Positions 53,449 to 64,000 of a DNA stretch of 64,000 nucleotides are shown piece by piece (the stretch's first letter is position 1; the number at the start of each line of letters is the position of its first letter). The notes beneath the pieces are model-generated. The model was not told the DNA's origin, did not search any database, and saw nothing but the letters and a program-made list of their open reading frames with translations. The stretch comes from Anaerolineaceae bacterium UBA700. Its GTDB lineage: Bacteria > Chloroflexota > Anaerolineae > Anaerolineales > Anaerolineaceae. The position numbers and the translations under genes were made by a program. Where the stretch lies: contig DBMK01000147.1 of the NCBI GenBank assembly GCA_002298885.1, forward strand, positions 231 to 64,230, given 5' to 3'.

Positions 53449-53811
53449 TTACCACTTGGGGTCTTCGGTTAATTGGTAAGATGTGTGGCAGTAAGGGCAG
53501 GTGACCATCGGAGCTCCGGCGACGAGTTTGATGTCATCCTTGGTGATGGTTCCCCCGCAGCTCTTGCACTTCAAGGTATCCATGCTCACATTTCCGGGCA
53601 TATCAATGTTCATCGTAACGTTGGTGACATTGGTAGCCGGTTTGCGGGCGGCAAAATAGATCAGCCCAAAGCCAATGGCCACCGATACCAGGCCGATCAG
53701 GATCCAACTTCCCCCGCCGCCCTGGGCGCTGAAAGAACCCCAGATAAATAACACCCCAAAGAAAATCAGGATTGCAGCAAAAATATAAGCAACAATTTTC
53801 CACCAGACCAT
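53449..53811 (-). CDS. Small membrane protein with C-terminal zinc ribbon
   Basis: A 120-residue protein with two membrane helices (~5-28 and ~36-57) joined by a Gly-rich loop, and a cytoplasmic tail with a CxxC...CxxC zinc ribbon (CKSCGG and CPYCHT). Function is unknown. ATG 53811 has GGAGGGT 5 bases upstream, stronger than the longer frame. It is 23 bases upstream of the DUF2207 gene and probably the first gene of the cassette. It could stabilise that membrane protein, but no direct sign exists. Confidence 0.78.
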   Translation of the reverse strand: MVWWKIVAYIFAAILIFFGVLFIWGSFSAQGGGGSWILIGLVSVAIGFGLIYFAARKPATNVTNVTMNIDMPGNVSMDTLKCKSCGGTITKDDIKLVAGAPMVTCPYCHTSYQLTEDPKW

Positions 53812-53914
53812 ATTACCCTCCACTTCCAACTAGTTTAGCATGAATAAATAGGCGGTGCAACTGATATTGCTCCTCCTGTTAACTTACGAAAAACAGTCCG
53901 ATTCGATGCATTAA

Positions 53915-57169
<3,255 letters not shown>

Positions 57170-57174
<5 letters not shown>

Positions 57175-57202
57175 GGGCAGCATTTTCTTTGCTGCCCTCA
57201 TA
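57170..57202. terminator. Bidirectional hairpin between the rRNA methyltransferase and tmRNA genes
   Basis: A 12-bp stem (57170-57181 with 57191-57202) with a T-rich 9-base loop overlaps the methyltransferase TGA and ends 8 bases before the mature tmRNA 3' end. On the minus strand it is followed by TTGTTTGAC, on the plus strand by TTG only, so it mainly fits tmRNA termination. Confidence 0.75.
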
Positions 57203-57209
57203 TTGTAGG

Positions 57210-57603
57210 TGGAGATGGCGGGACTCGAACCCGCGTCCGAAAGATTCGTCCCGCGGACGTCTACGAGCGTAGGTGTTCTTCGGGTCTCGCGCCGGAGGCG
57301 GGAAAGAACATCAGACCTGCCAGGCGCCAGCCGCTTGGACCCGAAGGCCCTCTTTCGCACGGGGCGCGGCAGCCCGTGCGGCACTCTGGCCTTGTCACGC
57401 CCACTTCACCACCGGCCAGAGAGCGGGGTGAGCGGACGTCGCCTTACGAGAAGGCGATAGCGCTAGTCTCTAGCTTATGCAGCCAGGGGCATCGCGGCAT
57501 AGGAAGTGCGATTGGCACTTGTGTTTTGTGCTGAGTTTACGAGGTCGGCACCTCTCGGCTCGCAGTCCGGGGCCAGCCTCTCCCGTCGAAGCCTGTCATC
57601 CCC
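57210..57603 (-). ncRNA. ssrA: Transfer-messenger RNA (tmRNA)
   Basis: One-piece tmRNA on the minus strand, which rescues stalled ribosomes. The tRNA-like ends pair: 5' GGGGATG at 57603 with 3' CATCTCC, and the T-arm GCGGGTTCGAGTCCCGC is perfect. The tag reading frame ends in ATGCCCCTGGCTGCATAA. Counting from the CTCGTAAA element, the resume codon is probably GCC, giving the tag ANRTSYAAMPLAA. The CCA end is not encoded (CCT follows the discriminator A). The 394-base length is typical. A pseudoknot-like GC-rich stretch is visible between the tag and the 3' end, but exact pairings were not derived. Confidence 0.97.
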
Positions 57604-57615
57604 GAATACAACTGT

Positions 57616-57645
57616 ATTATAACCATATAACCTTCTCCTTGCCAG
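57616..57645 (-). promoter_or_regulatory. tmRNA promoter (CTGGCA-18-TATAAT)
   Basis: On the minus strand a perfect TATAAT lies at 57616-57621, 12 bases before the mature 5' end, with CTGGCA 18 bases upstream. A short 5' leader would be removed by RNase P. Confidence 0.6.
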
Positions 57646-57765
57646 AGCCCTTGATCCTGCTAAGGCTATAAATTACACTATATTGGATTGAGTTTATTCT
57701 GCATGGTCTGTATTCCCCAATACTACCAAGCGGATCTCAATCTACTGTTGAAATAGAGGCATTGG

Positions 57766-58509
57766 ATGACCATTTTCGAAAAAGATTCATATCGTAGCGA
57801 AGAGGGCGGATCGGTTGAGTGCCCTCAAGATGGATTCTTGAAACTGGTTGGCTTGTCGAAAAGTTTTATCGAAGGCGGAAGCAGGCGAGTGGTGCTGCAA
57901 GACGTGACATTGGAATTGAAGAAAGGTGAAACGGTTGCAATTCTTGGCAAGAGCGGGAGTGGTAAAACAACCTTATTGAATCTGATCGGCGGCGTCGACC
58001 TGGCCGACAGCGGCGACATTTTTATTGCTGGATTGCAGCTTACTGCATTGAAGGACCACGAGCGCACCATTTTCCGGCGGGCAAATATCGGTTTTATCTT
58101 TCAGTTCTTTAACCTCATTCCCACACTAACCGTATGGGAAAACCTCGTACTCCCCCTTGAATTAAACGGACTCTTGAATGCCGCCGGCAAAGAGGCTGCG
58201 CTCGAACTGCTGGGCGAAGTCGGCCTTGCTGACCGGCAAAAAACATTTCCGGACCGCTTATCCGGCGGCGAACAGCAGCGGGTGGCGATTGCGCGGGCCC
58301 TGGTTCACGATCCGCTGCTGGTACTGGCGGATGAGCCGACCGGTAACCTTGATGAAGAAACCGGGCGGCACGTGCTGGCATTATTGGAAAAGCTCACCCG
58401 CAAAACCGGCAAGAATCTGGTTATGGTAACCCATAGCCTCGAAGCGGCGGCAATTGCGGACCGGGTGTTTCAACTGAGCGAAGGGAAACTTGTGGAGCGA
58501 GGCGAATGA
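57766..58509 (+). CDS. ABC transporter ATP-binding protein (LolD/MacB/AttE-like)
   Basis: A 247-residue ATPase that powers the permease encoded next. Walker A is GKSGSGKTT, the Q-loop is in [11 protein letters not shown], the signature is [15 protein letters not shown], Walker B is [14 protein letters not shown], and the H-loop His is in VMVTHSLE. The first ~25 residues are extra. It overlaps the permease start by 4 bases (ATGA). Together with that gene and a secreted CrtC/AttH-like gene it forms an operon resembling attEFGH. The exported substrate is unknown. Confidence 0.95.
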   Translation: MTIFEKDSYRSEEGGSVECPQDGFLKLVGLSKSFIEGGSRRVVLQDVTLELKKGETVAILGKSGSGKTTLLNLIGGVDLADSGDIFIAGLQLTALKDHERTIFRRANIGFIFQFFNLIPTLTVWENLVLPLELNGLLNAAGKEAALELLGEVGLADRQKTFPDRLSGGEQQRVAIARALVHDPLLVLADEPTGNLDEETGRHVLALLEKLTRKTGKNLVMVTHSLEAAAIADRVFQLSEGKLVERGE

Positions 58510-61085
58510 AACGCAGCCCCAATCTTCGGCTGTATCCGCCGAGCCTTTGGAATGTCGGCTTGCGTTACCTGCTTCATCGGCGCTGGCAAAGCGCTTTGAT
58601 GGTCCTTGGGATTGCGCTTGGAGTGGCGGTGATGGTCGCTATCGACCTTGCCAACGCCAGCGCAGCCCAGGCGTTCCAACTGAGCACCGAATCGGTCACT
58701 GGCAAAGCCACCCACCAGATCACTGGAGGCCCGCAGGGAATTGACGCGGGATTATACGTCGATCTGGTACGCCAGCATCTGGTTGACCAGGCTGCGCCAG
58801 TCATCAGCGAGACAGTCTCCTCGGCTCAACTTGGCGGCTTGCCGCTCCAACTGTTGGGGATCGATCCCTTCGCAGATGCACCTTTCCGAAATTACCTGGG
58901 TACGGGCCAGACCCCGCCTTTATCCGACCTGACCGCATTTTTAACCCATCCTGGAGCGGTTTTGATTTCACGCCAGTTAGCAGACCGTTATAACCTAAGC
59001 CCAGGTTCTAGTTTTTCAATCGACATCGGAGGCCGCGCCCGTCCGGTTTTCATCGCCGGTCTGCTCGATCCGGCGGATCCGCTTGCCCGGCGCACCCTGG
59101 ATGGTGTGGTGTTGGCGGATATTGCGACTGCCCAGGAATTGACCGGCCGGATTGGGAAATTGGACCGCATCGACCTGATCCTCCCGGAGCAAAGCGATGC
59201 GCTTATCTCAGCCCTGCAAAATCACCTCCCTGCGGGAGTCCAGGTGATGGCTGTGGCTGCCCGCCAGGGTTCGATTGAAAAAATGACCGCGGCCTTCCGC
59301 CTCAACCTGACGGCTTTAAGTCTGCTTGCCCTGGTAGTTGGATTGTTCCTGATTTACAACACGATGACCTTTTCGGTCGTCCAGCGTCGAGCCATGTTCG
59401 GCACGCTGCGCTGCCTGGGGGTGACTCGGCGTGAGGTATTCGCCCTGGTCGTCGGCGAGGCGCTCATCGTTGGCCTGGTTGGCTCGGGGTTGGGAATTGC
59501 CCTGGGGGTGCTCTTGGGCCGGGAAACGGTGGGGCTGGTCACGCGCACGATCAACGACCTTTACTTTACGACCAACATCCAGGGGGTGGGAATCCCGGTC
59601 GAAAGTCTGTTGAAGGGTGGGATTGCTGGCCTCCTGGCGACGATCCTGACCGCGGCTTTTCCGGCTCTTGAAGCGGCTTCGGTGCCTCCCCGGGCGGCGC
59701 TGGCGCGTTCGTCGCTTGAATCAAAAACCCGGCAGGCGATTACGCTGACAGGATTCCTGGGACTACTGGCAATCGCTGCCGGAGTGGGTATTTTCCGCAT
59801 TCCCGAGGCTGACCTTGCCGCCGGTTTTGGGGGTACGTTCGCCGTGATCGTTGGCTTTGCTATGCTGGCGGCGATCACTATGGCTGGGATCATGCGGCTG
59901 GCTTCTCCGTTGTTGGGACGTCTGTTCGGCCTGCTTGGCAGGATGGCGCCGCGTAACCTGGTAAGCACACTCAGCCGTACGTCGGTTGCAGTAGCAGCCT
60001 TGATGGTTGCCGTTGCAGTAACCATCGGCGTAAGCCTGATGATCGACAGTTTCCGCTATACGGTCACTATCTGGCTGCAGCAGACTCTACAGGGCGACAT
60101 CTATATCTCTGTTCCAGGGTTCAATGCCACGGCTCCGACCGATGCCATCGATCCTTCGATATTGCCGGTGGTGAAAGCATGGCCCGGCGTAATCCGCGCC
60201 GATTCGCTGCGCACGGTGATGCTGGATTCTGCTAACGGACCCATCCAGGTCTCGGCCACCGATAATCCTGACATTGGCAGAGAAAGGTTGTACCTCGAAT
60301 CGCTGCTGCCTGCGGACCAGGTCTGGAATGCCATGCTAAAAGGCGGAGTCTTGGTATCGGAGCCGCTGGCAAACCGGTTGGGTTTATTCGGCGCAAACCG
60401 AACGCTCAGCTTTCCGACACCGCAAGGTCCAAAAGCATTTCCAGTGGTCGGCATTTATTATGACTACGCCTCCAGCGAGGGCAGCCTGTTTATGGCCATG
60501 CCTGTTTATCGCTCTATCTGGTCGGATCCCGGTATAACCGCCATCGGCATCCGCCTTGCCCAGGGCGCAAATCCGGATGAAATTAGCCGGCAGCTTCAAG
60601 ACCGTCTGGGCAGGGTGCAGCAGCTTCAAATCCGGCCGAACCAGGCCTTGCGAGACGACGTGATGGCTGTGTTCGACCGGACTTTTGCCATTACGGCCGC
60701 ATTACGGGTTCTGGCAACAGTGGTGGCATTTATTGGGGTGTTGAGTACGCTGCTGCTGCTTCAACTCGAAAAACAGCGCGAAATCGGCATCCTGCGCGCC
60801 CTGGGCCTTACTCGGCCGCAGTTGTGGGGTTTGACCATGTTGGAAACCGGCCTGATGGGATTGGCGGCTGGAATCCTGGCAATGCCAACCGGGTATGCTT
60901 TGTCGTTGATCCTGATTTACGTGATCAACCGGCGTTCCTTCGGATGGACGCTGCAGCTTTCGACACCCCCAGGCGCTTTCATTCAGGCGGTGTTGATTGC
61001 TGTATTAGCAGCTCTGCTTGCCGGTATTTATCCGGCCTGGCGGATTGGAAAGAAAGCCGCCGGGGAGGCAATGCGAAATGAATAA
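58506..61085 (+). CDS. ABC transporter permease with two FtsX-like domains
   Basis: An 859-residue permease with a helix near 25-45, a MacB-like extracellular domain (~50-255), three to four helices of an FtsX domain (~270-420), a pair of helices near 420-480, a second extracellular domain (~515-700) and a C-terminal FtsX domain (~715-850). The two halves look like a fusion of AttF and AttG. It lacks the four-TM MacB layout with a fused ATPase; the ATPase is the previous gene. Lipoprotein or lipid export is typical for the family, but in this cell envelope the cargo is unclear. Confidence 0.92.
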   Translation: MKRSPNLRLYPPSLWNVGLRYLLHRRWQSALMVLGIALGVAVMVAIDLANASAAQAFQLSTESVTGKATHQITGGPQGIDAGLYVDLVRQHLVDQAAPVISETVSSAQLGGLPLQLLGIDPFADAPFRNYLGTGQTPPLSDLTAFLTHPGAVLISRQLADRYNLSPGSSFSIDIGGRARPVFIAGLLDPADPLARRTLDGVVLADIATAQELTGRIGKLDRIDLILPEQSDALISALQNHLPAGVQVMAVAARQGSIEKMTAAFRLNLTALSLLALVVGLFLIYNTMTFSVVQRRAMFGTLRCLGVTRREVFALVVGEALIVGLVGSGLGIALGVLLGRETVGLVTRTINDLYFTTNIQGVGIPVESLLKGGIAGLLATILTAAFPALEAASVPPRAALARSSLESKTRQAITLTGFLGLLAIAAGVGIFRIPEADLAAGFGGTFAVIVGFAMLAAITMAGIMRLASPLLGRLFGLLGRMAPRNLVSTLSRTSVAVAALMVAVAVTIGVSLMIDSFRYTVTIWLQQTLQGDIYISVPGFNATAPTDAIDPSILPVVKAWPGVIRADSLRTVMLDSANGPIQVSATDNPDIGRERLYLESLLPADQVWNAMLKGGVLVSEPLANRLGLFGANRTLSFPTPQGPKAFPVVGIYYDYASSEGSLFMAMPVYRSIWSDPGITAIGIRLAQGANPDEISRQLQDRLGRVQQLQIRPNQALRDDVMAVFDRTFAITAALRVLATVVAFIGVLSTLLLLQLEKQREIGILRALGLTRPQLWGLTMLETGLMGLAAGILAMPTGYALSLILIYVINRRSFGWTLQLSTPPGAFIQAVLIAVLAALLAGIYPAWRIGKKAAGEAMRNE

Positions 61086-61100
61086 CAAGGCAAAGCGTCA

Positions 61101-62255
61101 ATGAAAACCTGGCTGCGCTGGGTGCTGATCATCTTTGTCCTCGCCGGGCTGGGCCTGCTGCTTTGGCCGCGCCAATCGATCCCTTCACTTCCGGTCCTGG
61201 CCGATTTCGCCATGACGCCCGATCCCGATTTTGCACACGCATTGGCGCCTGTGCCGTTTTCGTTCCCCGCAGATTTTGGCGCCCATCCAGCTTACCAGAC
61301 CGAATGGTGGTATTACACCGGCAACTTGCAGGCCGCCAACGGGGAGCATTTCGGGTTTCAATTGACATTCTTTCGCCGGGCGCTGCTGCCGCTCAGCCGC
61401 CAGCCGGAGCGTGCCTCAGATTGGGCCGCTAACCAGGTCTACATGGCTCATTTTGCGCTTACCGGTGTCCAAAGTAATTCATTTCGTTACTACGAGCGTC
61501 TGAGCCGGGGCGCGGCCGGATTGGCCGGTGCGGCCGGATTGCCTGAGTATAAAGTGTGGCTGGAGGATTGGCAGGTCGTGCAGACCGGAATCAATACCTA
61601 CCACCTGACCGCAGCCCAGGATGATATTATGCTGGATCTCGATTTAGAAGATAATTTAGGCCCGGTATTACAGGGCGACAAGGGCTTAAGCCAAAAGGGA
61701 CCCGAACCTGGCAATGCATCCAATTACTTCAGCCAGCCGGCGCTGCAAACAAGAGGGAAAATCCATCTTGGAAACCAAATAATTCCGGTTACCGGCCAAA
61801 GCTGGATGGACCATGAATTCGGAACCAGCGCATTGGGAGCGGACGAGGTAGGCTGGGATTGGTTTGCACTACAGTTGGATGACGATAGCGAGCTGATGAT
61901 TTACGCATTGCGCCACAAAGACGGCGCCGTCGATCCGTATTCACGCGGGACTATCGTCCATGCGGACGGAACGACTACTCAGCTAAGTCGGCAGGATTTT
62001 ATTATTACCAACGAATCGACCTGGAAAAGCCCGGCGAGCGGCGCGGTTTATCCGGCTCGATGGACGGTGCAGATTCCTTCAGCAAACCTGACTTTGTATA
62101 TCAGGCCGTATATTGCGGATCAAGAATTACGTCTATCGTTTACCTATTGGGAGGGGGCTGTCCAGGTTAGTGGTATGCAGGATGGCAGGGCAATTTCCGG
62201 CAATGGTTATGTCGAGCTTACCGGTTACTTCCAATCCATGGCAGGCCAATTCTAG
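61101..62255 (+). CDS. CrtC/AttH-like lipocalin-domain protein (predicted secreted hydrolase)
   Basis: A 384-residue protein with an N-terminal hydrophobic anchor (WVLIIFVLAGLGLLLWP) and a two-lipocalin-like fold of the PF07143 family. Hallmarks are HPAYQTEWWYYTGNLQA, FGFQLTFFRR and SWMDHEFGTS with conserved aromatic and acidic residues. The family includes carotenoid 1,2-hydratase CrtC and AttH of Agrobacterium; in the attEFGH context it is a secreted lipid-processing or chaperone-like partner of the transporter. No carotenoid genes are nearby. It starts 15 bases after the permease. Its stop shares CTAG with the converging ACT-domain gene. Confidence 0.9.
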   Translation: MKTWLRWVLIIFVLAGLGLLLWPRQSIPSLPVLADFAMTPDPDFAHALAPVPFSFPADFGAHPAYQTEWWYYTGNLQAANGEHFGFQLTFFRRALLPLSRQPERASDWAANQVYMAHFALTGVQSNSFRYYERLSRGAAGLAGAAGLPEYKVWLEDWQVVQTGINTYHLTAAQDDIMLDLDLEDNLGPVLQGDKGLSQKGPEPGNASNYFSQPALQTRGKIHLGNQIIPVTGQSWMDHEFGTSALGADEVGWDWFALQLDDDSELMIYALRHKDGAVDPYSRGTIVHADGTTTQLSRQDFIITNESTWKSPASGAVYPARWTVQIPSANLTLYIRPYIADQELRLSFTYWEGAVQVSGMQDGRAISGNGYVELTGYFQSMAGQF

Positions 62256-62638
62256 CCTTGTGTTCCGATCTCGAATCCTGCTTGCAGAAACGTTTGGATA
62301 GCTTTTTCCAGGTGATCTGCCTTGACCAGGACCATATCTGTATCGTAGGTGGATATTGCGAAGATGCTGATCCCCGCGCCTGCTAAGGGATTTGCGATTG
62401 ATGCCAGGATGCCGGTCAGACCGAAATCCAGAGTTCCATCTACTCTGAATATGCGCCAGTTTCGTTCGGTTATCCAATCCAGAGGGACTGAATCTTCTGG
62501 GATGACAAGTGACAGCTCATCATCTGTGCGTGTCAAGGACCAGATTGGCAGATTGAAGATCCAGGGAGGGATTTCGGCATCCGGCTTCAGGCGACAGACT
62601 GCAAGAGTGGTAGGGAGAATACAAAGCTTGATATTCAT
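62252..62638 (-). CDS. ACT-domain protein (COG3603-like)
   Basis: A 128-residue protein containing two ACT-like regions: a first ~55-residue half (WIFNLPIWSLTRTDDELSLV) and a C-terminal ACT domain with GLTGILASIANPLAGAGISIF. This matches small stand-alone ACT proteins that bind amino acids. The ligand and output are unknown. ATG 62638 is used; the frame continues a little upstream into the tRNA without a better start. The stop shares CTAG with the converging CrtC-like gene. Confidence 0.87.
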   Translation of the reverse strand: MNIKLCILPTTLAVCRLKPDAEIPPWIFNLPIWSLTRTDDELSLVIPEDSVPLDWITERNWRIFRVDGTLDFGLTGILASIANPLAGAGISIFAISTYDTDMVLVKADHLEKAIQTFLQAGFEIGTQG

Positions 62639-62659
62639 CGTGCGTTTTAAAAAATGAAG

Positions 62660-62733
62660 TGGGCGGAACAGGACTCGAACCTGCGACATCGTCCTTGTAA
62701 GGGACGCGCTCTAACCAACTGAGCTATCCGCCC
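62660..62733 (-). tRNA. tRNA-Val (anticodon TAC)
   Basis: A 74-base cloverleaf on the minus strand. Acceptor GGGCGGA pairs with TCCGCCC, the D-arm is GCTC/GAGC, the anticodon stem CGTCC/GGACG encloses CTTACAA, and the T-arm is GCAGG TTCGAGT CCTGT with one G-U pair. The anticodon TAC reads GUA and likely other Val codons. CCA is not encoded. It lies 21 bases upstream of the ACT-domain gene on the same strand. Confidence 0.97.
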
Positions 62734-62831
62734 GGTGCGACCGAATTATAACATTGATTTTTAATTGAGTTATCTCATTTCGCTAATTGGTTAATACAAT
62801 GATTATATAATTTGTTGAAAGAGGTCTGCCT

Positions 62832-63497
62832 ATGTCCCAAATGCCAAAGTCAACCAATAAAAAACGCGTTCCGGTGGTCACGATTCTCATCGTAGCTGTT
62901 GTTGTCGTCTTCTTGCTTACGGCGGGTGGATTTGTGTTTGCAGCCAGCCAGGAATCGCAGGATCCATTCTGCGCCTCCTGCCACACACAGCCCGAATCGA
63001 CATACTTCCAGAGGTCGACGGCTGGCCAGGCGTCTGACCTGGCGTCCCTCCACACCGCTCAAAAAACAGCCTGTATCGACTGCCATTCCGGGCAGGGAAT
63101 CTTCGGGCGAATGCAGGCCGAACTCATGGGCGCCCGCAACGCTTTAATGTGGTACACGGGAACGGCCGTTCAGCCGGCGGTGCTGACCTTTCCTATCAGC
63201 GATGAAAACTGCCTCAAGTGTCACCAGCAGGTGACACAACGCGGCTTTACGCCGCAAGAGAGTATTTCAGTTCCAGGCTTTGGGGGCAGGGCCGGGGGCA
63301 GAGAGGGAGAAGGTGGAAACAATCACTGGCACCAACAGTTAGCGCGCTGGCAGGCCACCTCGTCCACTGCTGGAGGCTGTGTTAGTTGCCATTCTGGCCA
63401 CGCAACCGGCGCCAGCGCTTCGAATGGATTCATGAACGCACAGGATGTGCAAGCAGTTTGCGATGCCTGCCACCAGGTTCTACGGCACGAAGATTAG
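62832..63497 (+). CDS. Pentaheme c-type cytochrome, NapC/NirT-like membrane-anchored
   Basis: A 221-residue protein with an uncleaved N-terminal helix (~13-37) and five CXXCH heme-binding motifs: CASCH, CIDCH, CLKCH, CVSCH and CDACH. This resembles membrane-anchored multiheme cytochromes that pass electrons between quinol and periplasmic reductases or outside acceptors. A Gly-rich stretch lies between the third and fourth hemes. No partner oxidoreductase is encoded next to it. AGAGG lies 10 bases before the ATG. It is flanked by tRNA-Val on the other strand. Confidence 0.92.
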   Translation: MSQMPKSTNKKRVPVVTILIVAVVVVFLLTAGGFVFAASQESQDPFCASCHTQPESTYFQRSTAGQASDLASLHTAQKTACIDCHSGQGIFGRMQAELMGARNALMWYTGTAVQPAVLTFPISDENCLKCHQQVTQRGFTPQESISVPGFGGRAGGREGEGGNNHWHQQLARWQATSSTAGGCVSCHSGHATGASASNGFMNAQDVQAVCDACHQVLRHED

Positions 63498-63590
63498 AGT
63501 CTCCGGCGCACCAGGACTTTGTCCGTGCTATAATATTTATACAAGTTAAGGCTGCTTCTTCGTTGAAGGGGCTTTAATCGATTTGTCACT

Positions 63591-63620
63591 GAAGGAGCCC
63601 TCAAATTTGAGGGCTCCTTC
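63591..63620. terminator. 30-bp perfect palindrome after the cytochrome gene
   Basis: Arms 63591-63605 and 63606-63620 are perfectly complementary without a loop. It lies 94 bases after the cytochrome stop and 70 before the next gene. There is no T-run after it, so it could be a terminator without U-tail or an operator of the next gene. Confidence 0.55.
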
Positions 63621-63689
63621 TATCTACATAAGCCTCGGATATTACACCGTAAAGGATTAAGCTTCGGTTTTCGGTAGGAGGAGGTTTGT

Positions 63690-64000
63690 ATGGCAACCAT
63701 TACCATTTCTCGCCAGTTCGGCAGCGGCGGCGACGAAATCGCCGATCAGCTTTGCCAGGTTTTGGGATACCGCCATTTTGATAAGCGTATGATTGCCAGG
63801 GCAGCCGCCGATGCAAACCTTTCAGAACAGGAGATTGCTGGTTACGCTGATTATTCCGAAGAAACCTACAAGGTCAAGAGTTTCCTCGACCACCTGTTGC
63901 GCAGGGCACCAGCGGTTCATACCGAAGCTCAGCGGAAAGAGGATTCGATTCGCGTTTTGCTGGCAGAAGAGAAACGTTTTAATGAGGCATCCGCGTTAAA
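63690..64000 (+). CDS. Cytidylate kinase-like family protein, 3'-truncated by the window edge
   Basis: The first 103 residues of a nucleotide kinase-like protein. ATG 63690 is preceded by AGGAGGAGG 5 bases upstream. The start MATITISRQFGSGGDEIADQL has the SRQxGSGG variant of the P-loop typical of the cytidylate kinase-like family (PF13189), followed by YRHFDKRMI. It is distinct from the true cmk at 18008. The reaction is not established. The frame remains open to the right edge. Confidence 0.85.
   Translation, partial: MATITISRQFGSGGDEIADQLCQVLGYRHFDKRMIARAAADANLSEQEIAGYADYSEETYKVKSFLDHLLRRAPAVHTEAQRKEDSIRVLLAEEKRFNEASAL

Noticed and set aside
57175..57209. Rho-independent terminator serving only the rRNA methyltransferase
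   Set aside because: The hairpin overlaps that stop codon and its T-rich side is on the minus strand, so tmRNA is the better client.

Overview
The window looks like a chromosomal segment of a bacterium of the phylum Chloroflexota, most likely class Anaerolineae. The placement is inferred from gene content. It rests on two adjacent proteins of the rare Chlor_Arch_YYY (DUF2298) family, giant GT39-like membrane proteins, a TGS-uridine kinase, and Chloroflexota-like RpoC and GyrA. The DNA is moderately GC-rich and densely packed. No insertion sequence, prophage, integrase or CRISPR array was seen.

Layout, left to right. (1) 1-1526: 3' part of lepA. (2) 1523-18006: a co-directional cell-surface glycan or glycosylation cluster with a flippase-like protein, a CDP-paratose-epimerase-like SDR, a GT4 glycosyltransferase, a methyltransferase and four very hydrophobic GT-C/YYY proteins, one of 1906 residues. 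(3) 18008-26575: cmk, a large orphan sensor kinase and rpoC behind two good sigma70-type promoters and without rpoB. (4) 26679-28245: a dienelactone-hydrolase-like gene and the gyrA upstream region. (5) 28246-31704: gyrA with a Lys/Ala/Pro-rich tail of about 290 residues. (6) 31701-34931, minus strand: HD-domain protein, SanA/YdcF protein, PhnD-like lipoprotein and LipM-like octanoyltransferase. (7) 35075-41946: TGS-uridine kinase, aminotransferase, a GlyA-GcvT fusion and a YbaK deacylase. (8) 42176-48386: ECF sigma, DegV and a small membrane protein; a redoxin, a helical protein, fmt, a ketopantoate-reductase-like gene, a GH13 glycosidase and a pterin carbinolamine dehydratase. (9) 48418-53811, minus strand: a probable protein-modification cassette. 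(10) 53945-57174: ligA and an RlmI-like methyltransferase, then tmRNA. (11) 57766-62255: an AttEFGH-like ABC exporter operon with a CrtC/AttH-like secreted protein. (12) 62252-64000: ACT-domain protein, tRNA-Val, pentaheme cytochrome c and the start of a cytidylate-kinase-like gene.

The most unusual locus is region 9. In transcription order it encodes a two-TM zinc-ribbon protein, a DUF2207-type membrane protein, a radical SAM/SPASM protein with an N-terminal PqqD-like domain, a paralogue of that enzyme that has lost the cluster cysteines and the SPASM cysteines, and a SAM methyltransferase. The DUF2207 protein ends in a tail of alternating Cys-Ala pairs (eight cysteines). The arrangement suggests that the tail is the substrate of a radical SAM maturation system assisted by a catalytically dead partner. 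The individual families are known; the substrate assignment is inference.

Several promoters share an extended -10 of the form TGnTAkAAT, and some genes have a -10-like hexamer only 6-8 bases before the start codon, suggesting leaderless or very short-leader mRNAs. Three convergent gene pairs overlap at their stop codons, two through a shared CTAG.
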